DNA from: DAOUJI01 sp965237875
GTDB taxonomy: Bacteria; Chloroflexota; Dehalococcoidia; Lucifugimonadales; JAGWBF01
DNA: 64,000 nt
Direction: 5' to 3'
NCBI GenBank assembly: GCA_965237875.1
Contig: CBDEGP010000001.1
Location: 992,001-1,056,000 of the forward strand
In this document: piece by piece, positions 35,645-43,228 of the stretch
How positions within the stretch are numbered: position 1 is the stretch's first letter
Layout: the number at the start of each line of letters is the position of its first letter
Made by a program: the position numbers and the translations under genes
The notes under the pieces: generated by a model
Databases searched by the model: none
What the model was told of the DNA's origin: nothing
What the model saw: only the letters and a program-made list of their open reading frames with translations

Positions 35645-35911
35645 ACCAAGGCCCCCTCCCCCAGAGGCTTCAACGAAGAGTTGGCAGAGAGCATCCGTCG
35701 GCTCGCCAAGCGTGACGGAACCTCTCTCAATCAGGCGGCTCTAAAGCTGCTCCGCAAGGGAGCCGGTCTAACGGACGGCAAGGGAAACCCGGGAGCGATA
35801 GGCTCTTCATTAGACGACCTGTTCGGTGCATGGAGCCCCGAAGAGGCGAAATCATTCAACGCTGCCCTTGACATCTTCGAATTGGTGGATGAGTCGGCCT
35901 GGGATGCCTAA
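35645..35911 (+). pseudogene. Remnant of a VapB/RHH-type antitoxin, N-terminus replaced by repeats
   Basis: From about 35675 the plus strand encodes FNEELAESIRRLAKRDGTSL and on to GSSLDDLFGAWSPEEAKSF, the pattern of small antitoxins (helix-rich core after an N-terminal DNA-binding strand). The expected initial strand is absent: upstream in frame are the repeats at 35552-35640, and no ribosome site precedes the only nearby ATG (35609). No toxin gene follows; the next gene is a CPBP protease on the other strand. I read it as a decayed toxin-antitoxin module. A translated fusion from the ATG at 35480 cannot be excluded. Confidence 0.55.
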
Positions 35912-35928
35912 TGAGGTGTGTCTCTAAG

Positions 35929-36708
35929 CTATATCGTGACGGCGAGGGCCAGACCGTTTTGGAGGGCGTGGGCGATGAAGGGAGGCCAGATGGAACTGGT
36001 CTTGTGATAGAGCCAGGCCAGCAGCGCTCCGGTTACGAATATGGGCAGCATCACCTTTGGGTCTACGTGAAAAACGGCGAAAATCGCCCCGCTGGCGGCC
36101 AACGCCCACCCCAGCCCCAAACGGGCGTACAGCGCCGGAAAGATGAAGCCCCTGAAGAACACTTCTTCCGTAAAGGGAGCTATTATCACAACCATAAGGG
36201 CGGAGGCCACAACCCCCGCGCCGCCAAGAATTGCATCCTCGGCGAGCCCTTGTTCAGGCTGGAGGCTCTCCAATCCAGCCGCTTTCAGAATCGCTGTGTA
36301 GACGGCGATGAACGCTATGCTTCCGCCCAACGCCAGGATAGTGTATGCCAGCTGGGCCGGAGGTCTTTGAGTTGGCAGACGCAGTCCGAGGGAGCTTAGC
36401 GGCAGCCCGAAGCTCAGGGGGCCCAGCCAATAGGAAACGACCATCTGCACCGTTCCCAGCACGCCTCCCAGCGCCAGCAGGGAGACGGCTGGACTGATGT
36501 CCCCTATCGAACTTTCGTATATCCAATGGAGAACCAGGAGGGCCACGCCGGCCAGGATGACGGCGGCGATCCCCGCGACGGTGTAGGTGAGAGTCCAAGG
36601 TACGCCGGTGTAGACAGAGTTGTCGGAAGGCCCGGGAGCGCTGGGCGCGGTGTGGAGGTCAGGCTTCAGATTGGGGTCGGGCGTTTCGTCCCCGGGCCCA
36701 CTGCTCAA
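35929..36708 (-). CDS. CPBP family intramembrane metalloprotease (CAAX/Abi type)
   Basis: 259 residues with six or more membrane helices after a 35-residue polar, Pro-rich N-terminus. The three family motifs are present: EEVFFRG, FAVFHVD (FxxxH) and HALQN. These place the Glu-Glu, His and His-Asn of the metal site in the membrane. Substrates are unknown; family members act in protein maturation, bacteriocin immunity or stress. Its ATG overlaps the stop of the upstream gene (ATGA). Confidence 0.9.
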   Translation of the reverse strand: MSSGPGDETPDPNLKPDLHTAPSAPGPSDNSVYTGVPWTLTYTVAGIAAVILAGVALLVLHWIYESSIGDISPAVSLLALGGVLGTVQMVVSYWLGPLSFGLPLSSLGLRLPTQRPPAQLAYTILALGGSIAFIAVYTAILKAAGLESLQPEQGLAEDAILGGAGVVASALMVVIIAPFTEEVFFRGFIFPALYARLGLGWALAASGAIFAVFHVDPKVMLPIFVTGALLAWLYHKTSSIWPPFIAHALQNGLALAVTI

Positions 36709-37046
36709 GAGGACTCCTGCTCGGACAGCCCTTCATCGGAGAAGAAAGGCTGGTCCCAGCCGGGGTCGTCCCGTCCCAAAAGGTGTGAGTTGTACAGCCT
36801 GCACGCCCTGAGCCACAGGAGTATGGCGGCACTGCGGACCTGTTCACGAGACTTGGTCATGCGTCCGTCCCGTCGCTTTACCCATTCGGTGTGGCCGGTT
36901 TCCAGGAACTCCAGGAACCATCTGGTCGGCTCCTCATCGTAGCTGGATACGTGGAGCGCTTCCGTGGGAATGTCGCGGGACAAGACGCCTGGATTCTCTA
37001 CAGCCATGCGGAGGAGGTCTTCCTCCTTTTGCCGGTCCATGGTCAT
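36705..37046 (-). CDS. Hypothetical protein co-transcribed with CPBP protease
   Basis: 113 residues, charged, with a Trp-rich middle (RWFLEFLETGHTEWVKRR) and no transmembrane segment. Not recognised. It overlaps the protease start by four bases and follows the NHL protein on the same strand, so it is probably translated with the protease and might be a partner or substrate. Confidence 0.65.
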   Translation of the reverse strand: MTMDRQKEEDLLRMAVENPGVLSRDIPTEALHVSSYDEEPTRWFLEFLETGHTEWVKRRDGRMTKSREQVRSAAILLWLRACRLYNSHLLGRDDPGWDQPFFSDEGLSEQESS

Positions 37047-37079
37047 GGGGTCCGAGTCCTCAACGTTCAGGGCGGCGGA

Positions 37080-38123
37080 TCACAGGTTGAACTGGGGTTC
37101 CATGTAGTCTTTGACCTTGTTGTAAATCTGGATACGGCGGCGCTGCGGCTCTGTAATCATAAGGCGGTTCCTGGCCTTGTCGAAGTCTATGCCGGTGGGC
37201 ATGGCCAGCTTCCATTCAGGCTCCTGGCTCTCCACGCGCCGCCATGCCTTGTACACGTCGGCGTTGGCCTCGAGGGTCCCTCTGTGCCACTTGGACATCA
37301 CCTGAGCGTCTCCCACGAACTGGGTGATGAAGAAGCCGTCATTGCCATAGACATTGACCCGGTGGTTCTTCCAGTCGCAGACGTATACGTCCCCGTCGTT
37401 GTCCACTGACACTGCCGACGGGCGTTGCAACTGGCCTTTGCCTGTGCCATAGCCGCCGTAGACCTCCAGGGATCGACCGTCCGGGCTGAACTTCTGGGCG
37501 CGGTGGTTCTTGTGGTCGGCGATGTAGATGTTCCCATCTGAGTCGGCGGCCATGCCCCAGGGCGAGTCCAACTCGCCTTGAGCGGACCCATGACTTCCCC
37601 ACTTGTCGAGGAATGCGCCGTCGGGTGAGAACTTCTGGACCCTGTGATTATAGGTGTCCCCAACCCAGACGTTGTCGTCGGGGTCCACTGCGATCCCCGA
37701 CGGTCTGGACAGCTCTCCGTCGCCAGAACCTTCCCTGCCCCAGACTGCGATGAATTTTCCCTCTTTGTCCCACACGGAAACCCGGTTCATCCACTCGTCG
37801 GTGACGTATACGTTTGACTTGCTGTCCAGTGCGATGCAGCCGGGCCAGATGAGCTTGCCCGGCTGGTCGCCGTAGCCTCCGAACTCTCCGACGAACTCCT
37901 CTTCCTCGACCACGGAGGTGATGGTGAGCATGCCTACCCTGGCCTGGGAGGCGGTCTTCGTCCAGTGAACGTTTGATATCTGCTCGGACTGCTTGGTCAG
38001 GACGTATACCGTATCGTCCTGACCGACTGCCAGGTCCACTGGGTATAGCCCAAGCTGTGGCCCGCCGCCTACGGCAAAGGCGAAATCAAAGGTCCGGCCT
38101 ACTGCGGTCTGGGTAAGGGCCAT
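37080..38123 (-). CDS. NHL-repeat beta-propeller protein
   Basis: 347 residues with at least five NHL repeats. Recurrent units include VTDEWMNRVSVWDKEGKF, VGDTYNHRVQKFSPDGAF, IADHKNHRAQKFSPDG and VCDWKNHRVNVYGNDGFF, spaced about 48-50 residues, so a six-bladed propeller is likely. No signal peptide. Such proteins bind ligands or proteins or act as lyases or lactonases; no catalytic set is evident. AGGAGGCG precedes the ATG. Confidence 0.88.
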   Translation of the reverse strand: MALTQTAVGRTFDFAFAVGGGPQLGLYPVDLAVGQDDTVYVLTKQSEQISNVHWTKTASQARVGMLTITSVVEEEEFVGEFGGYGDQPGKLIWPGCIALDSKSNVYVTDEWMNRVSVWDKEGKFIAVWGREGSGDGELSRPSGIAVDPDDNVWVGDTYNHRVQKFSPDGAFLDKWGSHGSAQGELDSPWGMAADSDGNIYIADHKNHRAQKFSPDGRSLEVYGGYGTGKGQLQRPSAVSVDNDGDVYVCDWKNHRVNVYGNDGFFITQFVGDAQVMSKWHRGTLEANADVYKAWRRVESQEPEWKLAMPTGIDFDKARNRLMITEPQRRRIQIYNKVKDYMEPQFNL

Positions 38124-38152
38124 TTGGCGCCTCCTACGGTGTTACACATACT

Positions 38153-38214
38153 CCCTCTCCCTTGACGGGAGAGGGTTGGAGCCTGCCCTGAGCCTGCCGA
38201 AGGCGTGAGGGTGA
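38153..38214. repeat. REP-like hairpin plus CTGAGC repeat between DUF1501 and NHL genes
   Basis: CCCTCTCCC-TTGAC-GGGAGAGGG (38153-38175) is a perfect 9-bp stem, followed by a reverse copy of the CTTCGGCAGGCTCAGGGCAGGC unit and GTGAGGGTGA. The same composite occurs at about 41022-41086. Confidence 0.8.
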
Positions 38215-38219
38215 CTTTC

Positions 38220-39350
38220 CTACCCCAGAAAGGCGGGCTTCTCGAAGTTCCCTTCCACTATGGGCGTCGGGTCGAGCTGCAGCCAGTCTTCCAGGATCGT
38301 GGAGTAGACCCCTCTGAAGTCGGCGCTGGGGACCAGGTCTCCCTGCTCCAGGTCGGGCTGTTTGAGGGAGGGGTACTCGCCGTATTGGCCGCCCTTCACG
38401 GCGGAGCCGATGACCATACAGGGGCCGGCTGCGCCGTGGTCGGACCCCGAGCCGTTGTCGTGGACCCGGCGTCCGAACTCGGAGAAGACGAGCATGATCA
38501 CGTTGTCCGCCGCGCCGTGTTCCTTCAGGTCGGCGAAGAAAGCGTCGGTGGCCTGGGAGACCTCCTGCCACAGAGTGGCGTGGGTGGGAAGCTGGTACGA
38601 GTGGGTGTCGAAGCTGCCGTGGTCCGCGTAGAAGACACGGGTCCCAAGGTCGGCCATGTGCACCTGTGCAATCCCCTTCATCTTCTTGGCGAGCGCCGTG
38701 TCGGGATACTCGACGTTGGATGAGTACTTCTGGGGCGCCACGGCCAGGATGTCGGCGCCTGCCAGGGAGTCGAGGCCCGTTTGGCCCAGGTAGTCCATGA
38801 CCGGGCCGGAGCCCACGGCGGGGGAGTAGAGGCGCGCGAACCTCTCGAGAATGGCGTTGCGCTGCTTCTGCTCGGAGATTCCCGGCAGGAAACCGTAGGT
38901 GTCCAGGTCGTCAACGCAGGCAACGGGCACTCCGGGGAAGACCAGGGCCCTGAAAAGGCTGGGGCCGAAGCTTACCGTGGTCACCACGTTTTCCTTGTTG
39001 GGGTCGATCTCCCTGGTGGCCCGTCCCAGCCATCCCTCGGTGCCCAACTTGTCCGGCTCGCAGGTGTGCCAGATGTCCATGGAGCGGAAGTGGGATCTGG
39101 GGGAGTTGGGGTATCCCACGCCGTGGATGATGGCCACCTCGCCCTGGCGGTATAAGTCCGCCATCTCGCCCATGCTGGGGTGAAACCCTATGTCGTCGTC
39201 CAGCTTGTGGACTTTTTCCTGGTCCACCCTAACGACGGGGCGGTTGTCATAGTACAGGGAGTTGGTGTAGGGGACCACGCAGTTGAGATAGTCGTTGCCT
39301 CCCGTCAGCTGCATGACCACCAGGACCGGGTCTTTCTTGCTCGTTGCCAT
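38220..39350 (-). CDS. DUF1501 family protein (alkaline-phosphatase/sulfatase-like fold)
   Basis: 376 residues with the DUF1501 layout: VVMQLTGGNDYLN at the start, HGVGYPNSPRSHFRSMDIWH, then a D-H-x-SFDTH motif and the C-terminal FSEFGRR...GSDHGAAGP metal-site region. Most relatives are Tat-exported; this one shows no signal peptide from the chosen start. ATG 39350 is supported by GGAGGG 5 bases upstream; the frame runs 28 codons further but that part is REP repeat. It is downstream of DUF1800, the usual partner. Confidence 0.88.
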   Translation of the reverse strand: MATSKKDPVLVVMQLTGGNDYLNCVVPYTNSLYYDNRPVVRVDQEKVHKLDDDIGFHPSMGEMADLYRQGEVAIIHGVGYPNSPRSHFRSMDIWHTCEPDKLGTEGWLGRATREIDPNKENVVTTVSFGPSLFRALVFPGVPVACVDDLDTYGFLPGISEQKQRNAILERFARLYSPAVGSGPVMDYLGQTGLDSLAGADILAVAPQKYSSNVEYPDTALAKKMKGIAQVHMADLGTRVFYADHGSFDTHSYQLPTHATLWQEVSQATDAFFADLKEHGAADNVIMLVFSEFGRRVHDNGSGSDHGAAGPCMVIGSAVKGGQYGEYPSLKQPDLEQGDLVPSADFRGVYSTILEDWLQLDPTPIVEGNFEKPAFLG

Positions 39351-39391
39351 TGCGCCCTCCTCTTGCTCCGAGGCATGCCCCTCAACTGTTG

Positions 39392-39482
39392 CCCTCACCC
39401 CAGCCCTCTCCCGGCGGGAGAGGGAGTTAAGCACGCGCGCTGCGCCCCCTCTCCCAGGGGGAGAGGGGCCGGGGGTGAGGGG
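39392..39482. repeat. 90-bp REP/MITE-like element with perfect terminal inverted repeats
   Basis: Outer 10-bp inverted repeats CCCTCACCCC (39392-39401) and GGGGTGAGGG (39472-39481) enclose two inner hairpins, CCCTCTCCC-GGC-GGGAGAGGG and CCCCTCTCCCAGGGGGAGAGGGG. It fills the DUF1800-DUF1501 gap and extends the DUF1501 frame artificially. Confidence 0.85.
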
Positions 39483-39486
39483 CTCT

Positions 39487-40893
39487 TTATGCGTATTGAT
39501 AGTCCCGCAGGGAAACGATGACCTGCAGCAGCTCGGTCACGCGGAGCGTGGACGCGGCGGCTTCGTCATCGTCGTCCCATCTCAAGGCGCCTTCCTGGGC
39601 GGCGTGGCCCAGCAGCTCCTCCCTGGAGGCGGAGTCCACTTCCAGGGGGCCCATCAGACTCAGAAGGGTGTCCACCACTGCTCCGGGGGACTGGTCGTCC
39701 TGGTTCCTGACGCGGTCGATGATCTTCATCACGCCGGGTTTGGCGCTGTCCCCGTACATGTCGGCGCTGAAGTTGATCCTGCGCATCAGAGACCCGCTGT
39801 TGATCCACTCCTTGCCGGTGTGCCATCCCTCCACGCTGGGCGGGTTGAGCAGGTCCTGGCCCATGTAGCTGTATTGGCGGGACATGTTGCCGATGCCCGG
39901 GAATGGGAACTCGTAGCCCTCGACCTGCCGCAGGGTCCCGACCACCACTTCCGTGGGGCTCTTGATGCGGGAGAAACGGGCGTTCTTGAAGAAGTCGGAG
40001 TTGAACAGCGTGCGGAGGACTGTTTTCATGTCGTAGCCGGACTCGACGAAAGACTTGGAGAGGACCTCTATCGCCTCCGGGTCCCTCGGCGGCGTCACCG
40101 ACCATGCCGGGACCTGCGGCTCGTCGGCCACGAAGAAGTTGTACAGGTGGCGGGCCACGAAATTGGCGGTGGCCGGCTGGCGGCAGATGATGTCTATGAC
40201 ATCCTCGCCGTTGAAATTGCCCACCTGCCCCAGGAACTCCTTCTCCGTGTTGTCGTGGAACTCCTCTTTGTACTCGAACTCCCACTCGAAACGGCCCATG
40301 GGGAACCGGGGCAGCATATACTTTATGCTCCAGCCGGTGAAGGCCCTGGAGCACTCGTACACGTCCTTCTCCGTGTAGTTGCCCACGCCCATGGAGAAGA
40401 GCTCCAGAAGCTCGCGGCCCCAGTTTTCGTTGACTGCGTAGTTGTGGTTCTCGATGTTGTCCAGCCAGTGAAGCATGGCCGGGTTCTTGGCCACGTCCAC
40501 CAGCAGCTCTTTGTAGCTGCCCAGCCCCTTCTCCCGGAACAGGTCCACCATGACCATGATCTCGTAATACTGGTCGACCTTTGACACTCCCGTGGCGAAT
40601 ATCTGGTGCCAGAAGAGGGACATCTTCTCCTGGAGGGGCGCCTTGGAGTTGAGCATGTAGAAGAGCCAGGGGGTGGACCCGAACCCCAACACGGTGCCAA
40701 TCTTCCAGGTCCACGGGTGGTAGCGGTAGAGGTCGTATATGTCCACGGGTTCCTGAAGCTCCGGGTTAAGGAACTCCTCCACCGTGGCCTCGTAGCCCTT
40801 GGCGGCGCGGGCCTCCAGCTCTTCCAGGGATGCGCCGAACCCTGCGCGGCGCATCAGGTGGGCCATCAATGCTATGTCGTCTTTGTTCGCCAC
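39487..40893 (-). CDS. DUF1800 family protein
   Basis: 468 residues. Family features are LMRRAGFGASLEELEA at the N-terminus, FWHQIFATGV, NENWGRELLELFSMGVGNYTE split over residues about 170-190, and NPPSVEGWHTGKEWINSGSL near the C-terminus. DUF1800 and DUF1501 genes are commonly adjacent and their function is not known. No signal peptide is visible. Downstream sits the DUF1501 gene after the REP element. Confidence 0.9.
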   Translation of the reverse strand: MANKDDIALMAHLMRRAGFGASLEELEARAAKGYEATVEEFLNPELQEPVDIYDLYRYHPWTWKIGTVLGFGSTPWLFYMLNSKAPLQEKMSLFWHQIFATGVSKVDQYYEIMVMVDLFREKGLGSYKELLVDVAKNPAMLHWLDNIENHNYAVNENWGRELLELFSMGVGNYTEKDVYECSRAFTGWSIKYMLPRFPMGRFEWEFEYKEEFHDNTEKEFLGQVGNFNGEDVIDIICRQPATANFVARHLYNFFVADEPQVPAWSVTPPRDPEAIEVLSKSFVESGYDMKTVLRTLFNSDFFKNARFSRIKSPTEVVVGTLRQVEGYEFPFPGIGNMSRQYSYMGQDLLNPPSVEGWHTGKEWINSGSLMRRINFSADMYGDSAKPGVMKIIDRVRNQDDQSPGAVVDTLLSLMGPLEVDSASREELLGHAAQEGALRWDDDDEAAASTLRVTELLQVIVSLRDYQYA

Positions 40894-41021
40894 GTATCCA
40901 CCTCCTCCAAGGGATTTTCGCTATGGGCGCCAGGCCCCGCCTCTCCCGCGGGCGCCTGTTGCCTGACAGTATAGGAAACCACCTTATCCGGCGTCAACAA
41001 ACGCCGGGCTAATGATGAAAG

Positions 41022-41150
41022 TCCCTTCTCCACCGGCGGGAGAAGGTTGGAGCCTGTCCTGAGCTTGCCGAAGGGATGAGGGAGGACTGGCTGCATCACG
41101 CTCCCCCTCCGGCCCCCACCACGTCACTCCAGCGGAGGCCGGAGTCCACA
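41022..41150. repeat. Cluster of REP-like repeats upstream of relB
   Basis: CCTTCTCC...GGAGAAGG (41024-41046), TGTCCTGAGCTTGCCGAAGG (about 41055-41074) and CGTCACTCCAGCGGAGGCCG (from 41123) are three different dispersed units in a row. They occupy most of the 318-base gap between DUF1800 and relB; the rest holds the relB promoter and no gene. Confidence 0.75.
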
Positions 41151-41173
41151 TCCGTTCATGCGTATCCCATTTG

Positions 41174-41182
41174 TGGTACACT
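41174..41182 (+). promoter_or_regulatory. Candidate promoter of relB-yafQ
   Basis: TGG-TACACT at 41174-41182 resembles an extended -10, 29 bases upstream of the relB ATG. The region probably also holds the autoregulatory operator expected for this family, but no clear palindrome stands out. Confidence 0.4.
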
Positions 41183-41211
41183 ATTGGGCATACGGAGTTC
41201 GGAGGCTCCCA

Positions 41212-41469
41212 ATGGCTAAAACCGAAATGATACGCGCCCGTGTTGAACCGGAACTGAAACAGGAGGCCGAAAAGGTCTTCGCGGCCCTTGGGCTTTCGGT
41301 GACTGAGGCCATCACCCTGTATTACAAGCAGGTGACTGTGCATCAGGGACTGCCGTTCAGCGTGCGCATACCCAACGCCGAAACTCTAGAGGCGATGCGC
41401 CAGGTGCGCGACCGCGACGGCCTCACCACCTACGCCAGCTTGGATGACCTCATGGCCGAGCTTGGATGA
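41212..41469 (+). CDS. RelB/DinJ-family antitoxin
   Basis: 85 residues: ribbon-helix-helix N-terminus (MIRARVEPELKQEAEKVFAA, LGLSVTEAITLYYKQV) and a toxin-wrapping C-terminus. GGAGG at 41201-41205 fixes the ATG at 41212. The last codons lie in a 22-bp triplication that changes the frame: the protein ends LDDLMAELG, whereas with one unit it would end LDDLMAEFE and stop 3 bases before the toxin gene. It should bind and neutralise the YafQ-like toxin encoded downstream and repress its own promoter. Confidence 0.88.
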   Translation: MAKTEMIRARVEPELKQEAEKVFAALGLSVTEAITLYYKQVTVHQGLPFSVRIPNAETLEAMRQVRDRDGLTTYASLDDLMAELG

Positions 41470-41504
41470 CCTCATGGCCGAGCTTGGATGACCTCATGGC
41501 CGAG
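41439..41504 (+). repeat. Perfect 3 x 22-bp tandem repeat at the relB 3' end
   Basis: CTTGGATGACCTCATGGCCG+AG is present three times without mismatch (41439-41460, 41461-41482, 41483-41504). Because 22 is not a multiple of three, the copies are read in different frames; the relB stop falls in copy 2. Confidence 0.97.
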
Positions 41505-41516
41505 TTTGAGTGATCT

Positions 41517-41786
41517 GTGCGCCTGACCGTCTCGGCGCAATGCAAGAGGGATATGCGGCGTGCCCAGAGGCGGGGAAAGGACCTCGGAAAATTCCGGGCT
41601 GTCGTGAGTCAACTCCTGGCTCAACGCCCCTTGGACATCCGCCATCGGCCCCACCGGCTGTCCGGTGGGATGTCCGGATACTGGGAATGTCACGTCGAAC
41701 CGGACTGGCTGTTGATTTGGGACCCAACCGACGGGGATGAGTTGGTCCTGGTCCGAACCGGCAGCCATACCGACCTGTTCGACTGA
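41517..41786 (+). CDS. YafQ-family mRNA interferase toxin (RelE superfamily)
   Basis: 89 residues, GTG start. The YafQ active-site set is intact: H46 (RPHRLSG), H59, D63 and W64 (CHVEPDW) and H84 (GSHTDLFD) correspond to the E. coli YafQ residues H50, H63, D67, W68 and H87. YafQ enzymes cut mRNA in the ribosomal A site. The antitoxin stop is 47 bases upstream instead of the short spacing or overlap usual for such pairs. Confidence 0.9.
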   Translation: MRLTVSAQCKRDMRRAQRRGKDLGKFRAVVSQLLAQRPLDIRHRPHRLSGGMSGYWECHVEPDWLLIWDPTDGDELVLVRTGSHTDLFD

Positions 41787-41825
41787 AGCCCGCGCACGAC
41801 CTGAACCTACAGCAAAACGCCGAAT

Positions 41826-42329
41826 CTATCTCAGAAGCGCCTCCGACCCCGCGAGCAGGTCTTGGACAGGCTTCCCAAGGGCTTGGGCGATTGCGCCCAG
41901 GGTCTTGGTCCTGGGCGTCTGTTCTCCGTTCTCCAGCCGGACCAGGGTGACGCGCCCAATGTCGGCGGCGTGGGCAAGCGCCTCTTGGGTCAACCCGGCG
42001 GATTCCCTGAACTGACGGATTCGCTGGCCCAGGGTCTGTCTGCCCCGCTGGGCTATGGCCTCGACTGTGGGCCGGTAGGACTCGTCGCAGTAGTGGCGGG
42101 CAAAGTCCCAGGGAATCTCGATCCGCTCGCCGGCGCCTGTGCTGAGGACCATCTCGTAGGGATTGGGCAGCTCGATCCCGGACACGCCCCCGCCTTCCCC
42201 AATCTCCGGCAAGTCGGCAAAGGGCATCAACCCCCTGCGCCCATCAGCGAAGCATAGCTCAACCCCATCGTCCAGCAGCGCGGCGGCCGTCATCATCCGG
42301 TCAGCGTTCTTCACCAGCACCGCGTTCAT
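41826..42329 (-). CDS. DUF2442-XRE fusion: helix-turn-helix regulator
   Basis: 167 residues. The N-terminal part (about 1-85) has the DUF2442 pattern (DGVELCFADGRRGLMPFADL), a small domain often found with toxin-antitoxin genes, and the C-terminal part (about 98-160) is a canonical XRE helix-turn-helix (IRQFRESAGLTQEALAHAAD, then VTLVRLENGEQTPRTKTL). It is convergent with yafQ and has no obvious partner of its own next to it. It may be an orphan antitoxin or a regulator. Confidence 0.85.
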   Translation of the reverse strand: MNAVLVKNADRMMTAAALLDDGVELCFADGRRGLMPFADLPEIGEGGGVSGIELPNPYEMVLSTGAGERIEIPWDFARHYCDESYRPTVEAIAQRGRQTLGQRIRQFRESAGLTQEALAHAADIGRVTLVRLENGEQTPRTKTLGAIAQALGKPVQDLLAGSEALLR

Positions 42330-42751
42330 CAGCTATCCTCCGTGAACAGTGTCCCACACATTCCTGATTTCCTCGGCGGACGCGGAACTGCCCCTCAATC
42401 ACTACAGTCTGCATTCGAAGTCCATGGGTAAAGCAGCGGCCTCGATGCTTGCAGCGTAGGTATAATGTATCACAAAACGACACATTTTCGTCAAGCCCCC
42501 GCTCGTCACTCCGGCGGGGGCCGGAGTCCACAGGCCCTGGCAAGGAGGTGCGGCGCCCCTGGATTCCTGCCTGCGCAGGAAAGACAGGTCGGGATCAACG
42601 AAGCATGTCATGGGTAGAAAGAAAAGCCCGCCATTAGGGACTTGCAAAATTTGAACATTAGTGGTCCATTGGTCCACCTTGAGAACTAGGCTACCCATAG
42701 GCAATGGAATGTTGGTAGTTCTGGCACACTGAATAACGGAGGTCGTATAGG
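42330..42751. other. 422-base gene-free interval
   Basis: Contains an AT-rich patch with TATAAT at 42461-42466 (plus strand), REP-like units at 42503-42588, and otherwise nothing I can identify. Open frames here translate repeat DNA (for example SFLRRQESR and WTPAPAGVT peptides) and are not believed. Confidence 0.7.
42503..42588. repeat. Pair of dispersed GTCA(C/T)TCC...GGAGTCCA-type repeats
   Basis: CGTCACTCCGGCGGGGGCCG then GAGTCCACAGG, and CCCCTGGATTCCTGCCTGCG then CAGGAAAGACAGG. The first unit is a near-copy of the one at about 41123-41150. Confidence 0.8.
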
Positions 42752-43084
42752 ATGGGGATGAGTGTAGGCGTCGTGACGATCAAATACTTGGATGAACCGG
42801 GGAAGAGCGTACGTGATTTCCTGTTCCATTTGGCGAGCGACGTGTCGTTAGGGTTCGACGATGATGAATACGAAGCAACCACCCATGACGACGAACACTA
42901 CACTTGGGGTGGCGGCTGGGGAGGAAACACCTTTGTCGAGTTTAGTTGGTCGTATCTGGAGTGGAGAGCGGGCCGGTGGGTTGACAGCGAGGATATGGGT
43001 GCGGAAGGGAAAACTGCGCTGGAACATTGGATTGCCAGCCTGCCCTGGCAAGACGACATGGTAATGCTTCATCTGAACGTATAA
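42752..43084 (+). CDS. Hypothetical orphan protein
   Basis: 110 residues, acidic and rich in Trp, Asp and His in the middle (EYEATTHDDEHYTWGGGWGG). No membrane segment or family recognised. GGAGG at 42738-42742 supports the ATG at 42752 (a second in-frame ATG is at 42758). It lies between repeats and a metabolic operon and its base composition is less GC-rich than its neighbours, so recent acquisition is possible. The size and aromatic, acidic make-up would fit an immunity-type protein, but nothing shows this. Confidence 0.6.
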   Translation: MGMSVGVVTIKYLDEPGKSVRDFLFHLASDVSLGFDDDEYEATTHDDEHYTWGGGWGGNTFVEFSWSYLEWRAGRWVDSEDMGAEGKTALEHWIASLPWQDDMVMLHLNV

Positions 43085-43149
43085 CAGTGACTGCCCAAAA
43101 GCCGCAATCTTAGGACTACGAACCACTTCCCGCTCCCACCCCCCGGCGC

Positions 43150-43178
43150 TTGTCACGGGCTAGCTGCAACGGTACACT
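43150..43178 (+). promoter_or_regulatory. Candidate promoter of the tcuA-like operon
   Basis: TTGTCA (43150-43155) and TACACT (43173-43178) are 17 bases apart; the start codon follows about 50 bases later. It may drive tcuA, prpD and the aro genes. Confidence 0.5.
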
Positions 43179-43228
43179 CAGGCTTGGCTTTTGGGTTGGA
43201 GATTTGAATTGGGGGAAGGTGACCGAGC

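Noticed and set aside
39295..40584. Long plus-strand frame opposite DUF1501 and DUF1800
   Set aside because: Starts in repeat DNA and is antisense to two recognised families.
41439..41504. CRISPR-like array
   Set aside because: The three 22-bp units are directly adjacent with no spacers and lie in a coding sequence.
42402..42704. 100-codon minus-strand frame upstream of the XRE gene
   Set aside because: Largely translated repeat DNA (SFLRRQESR, WTPAPAGVT).
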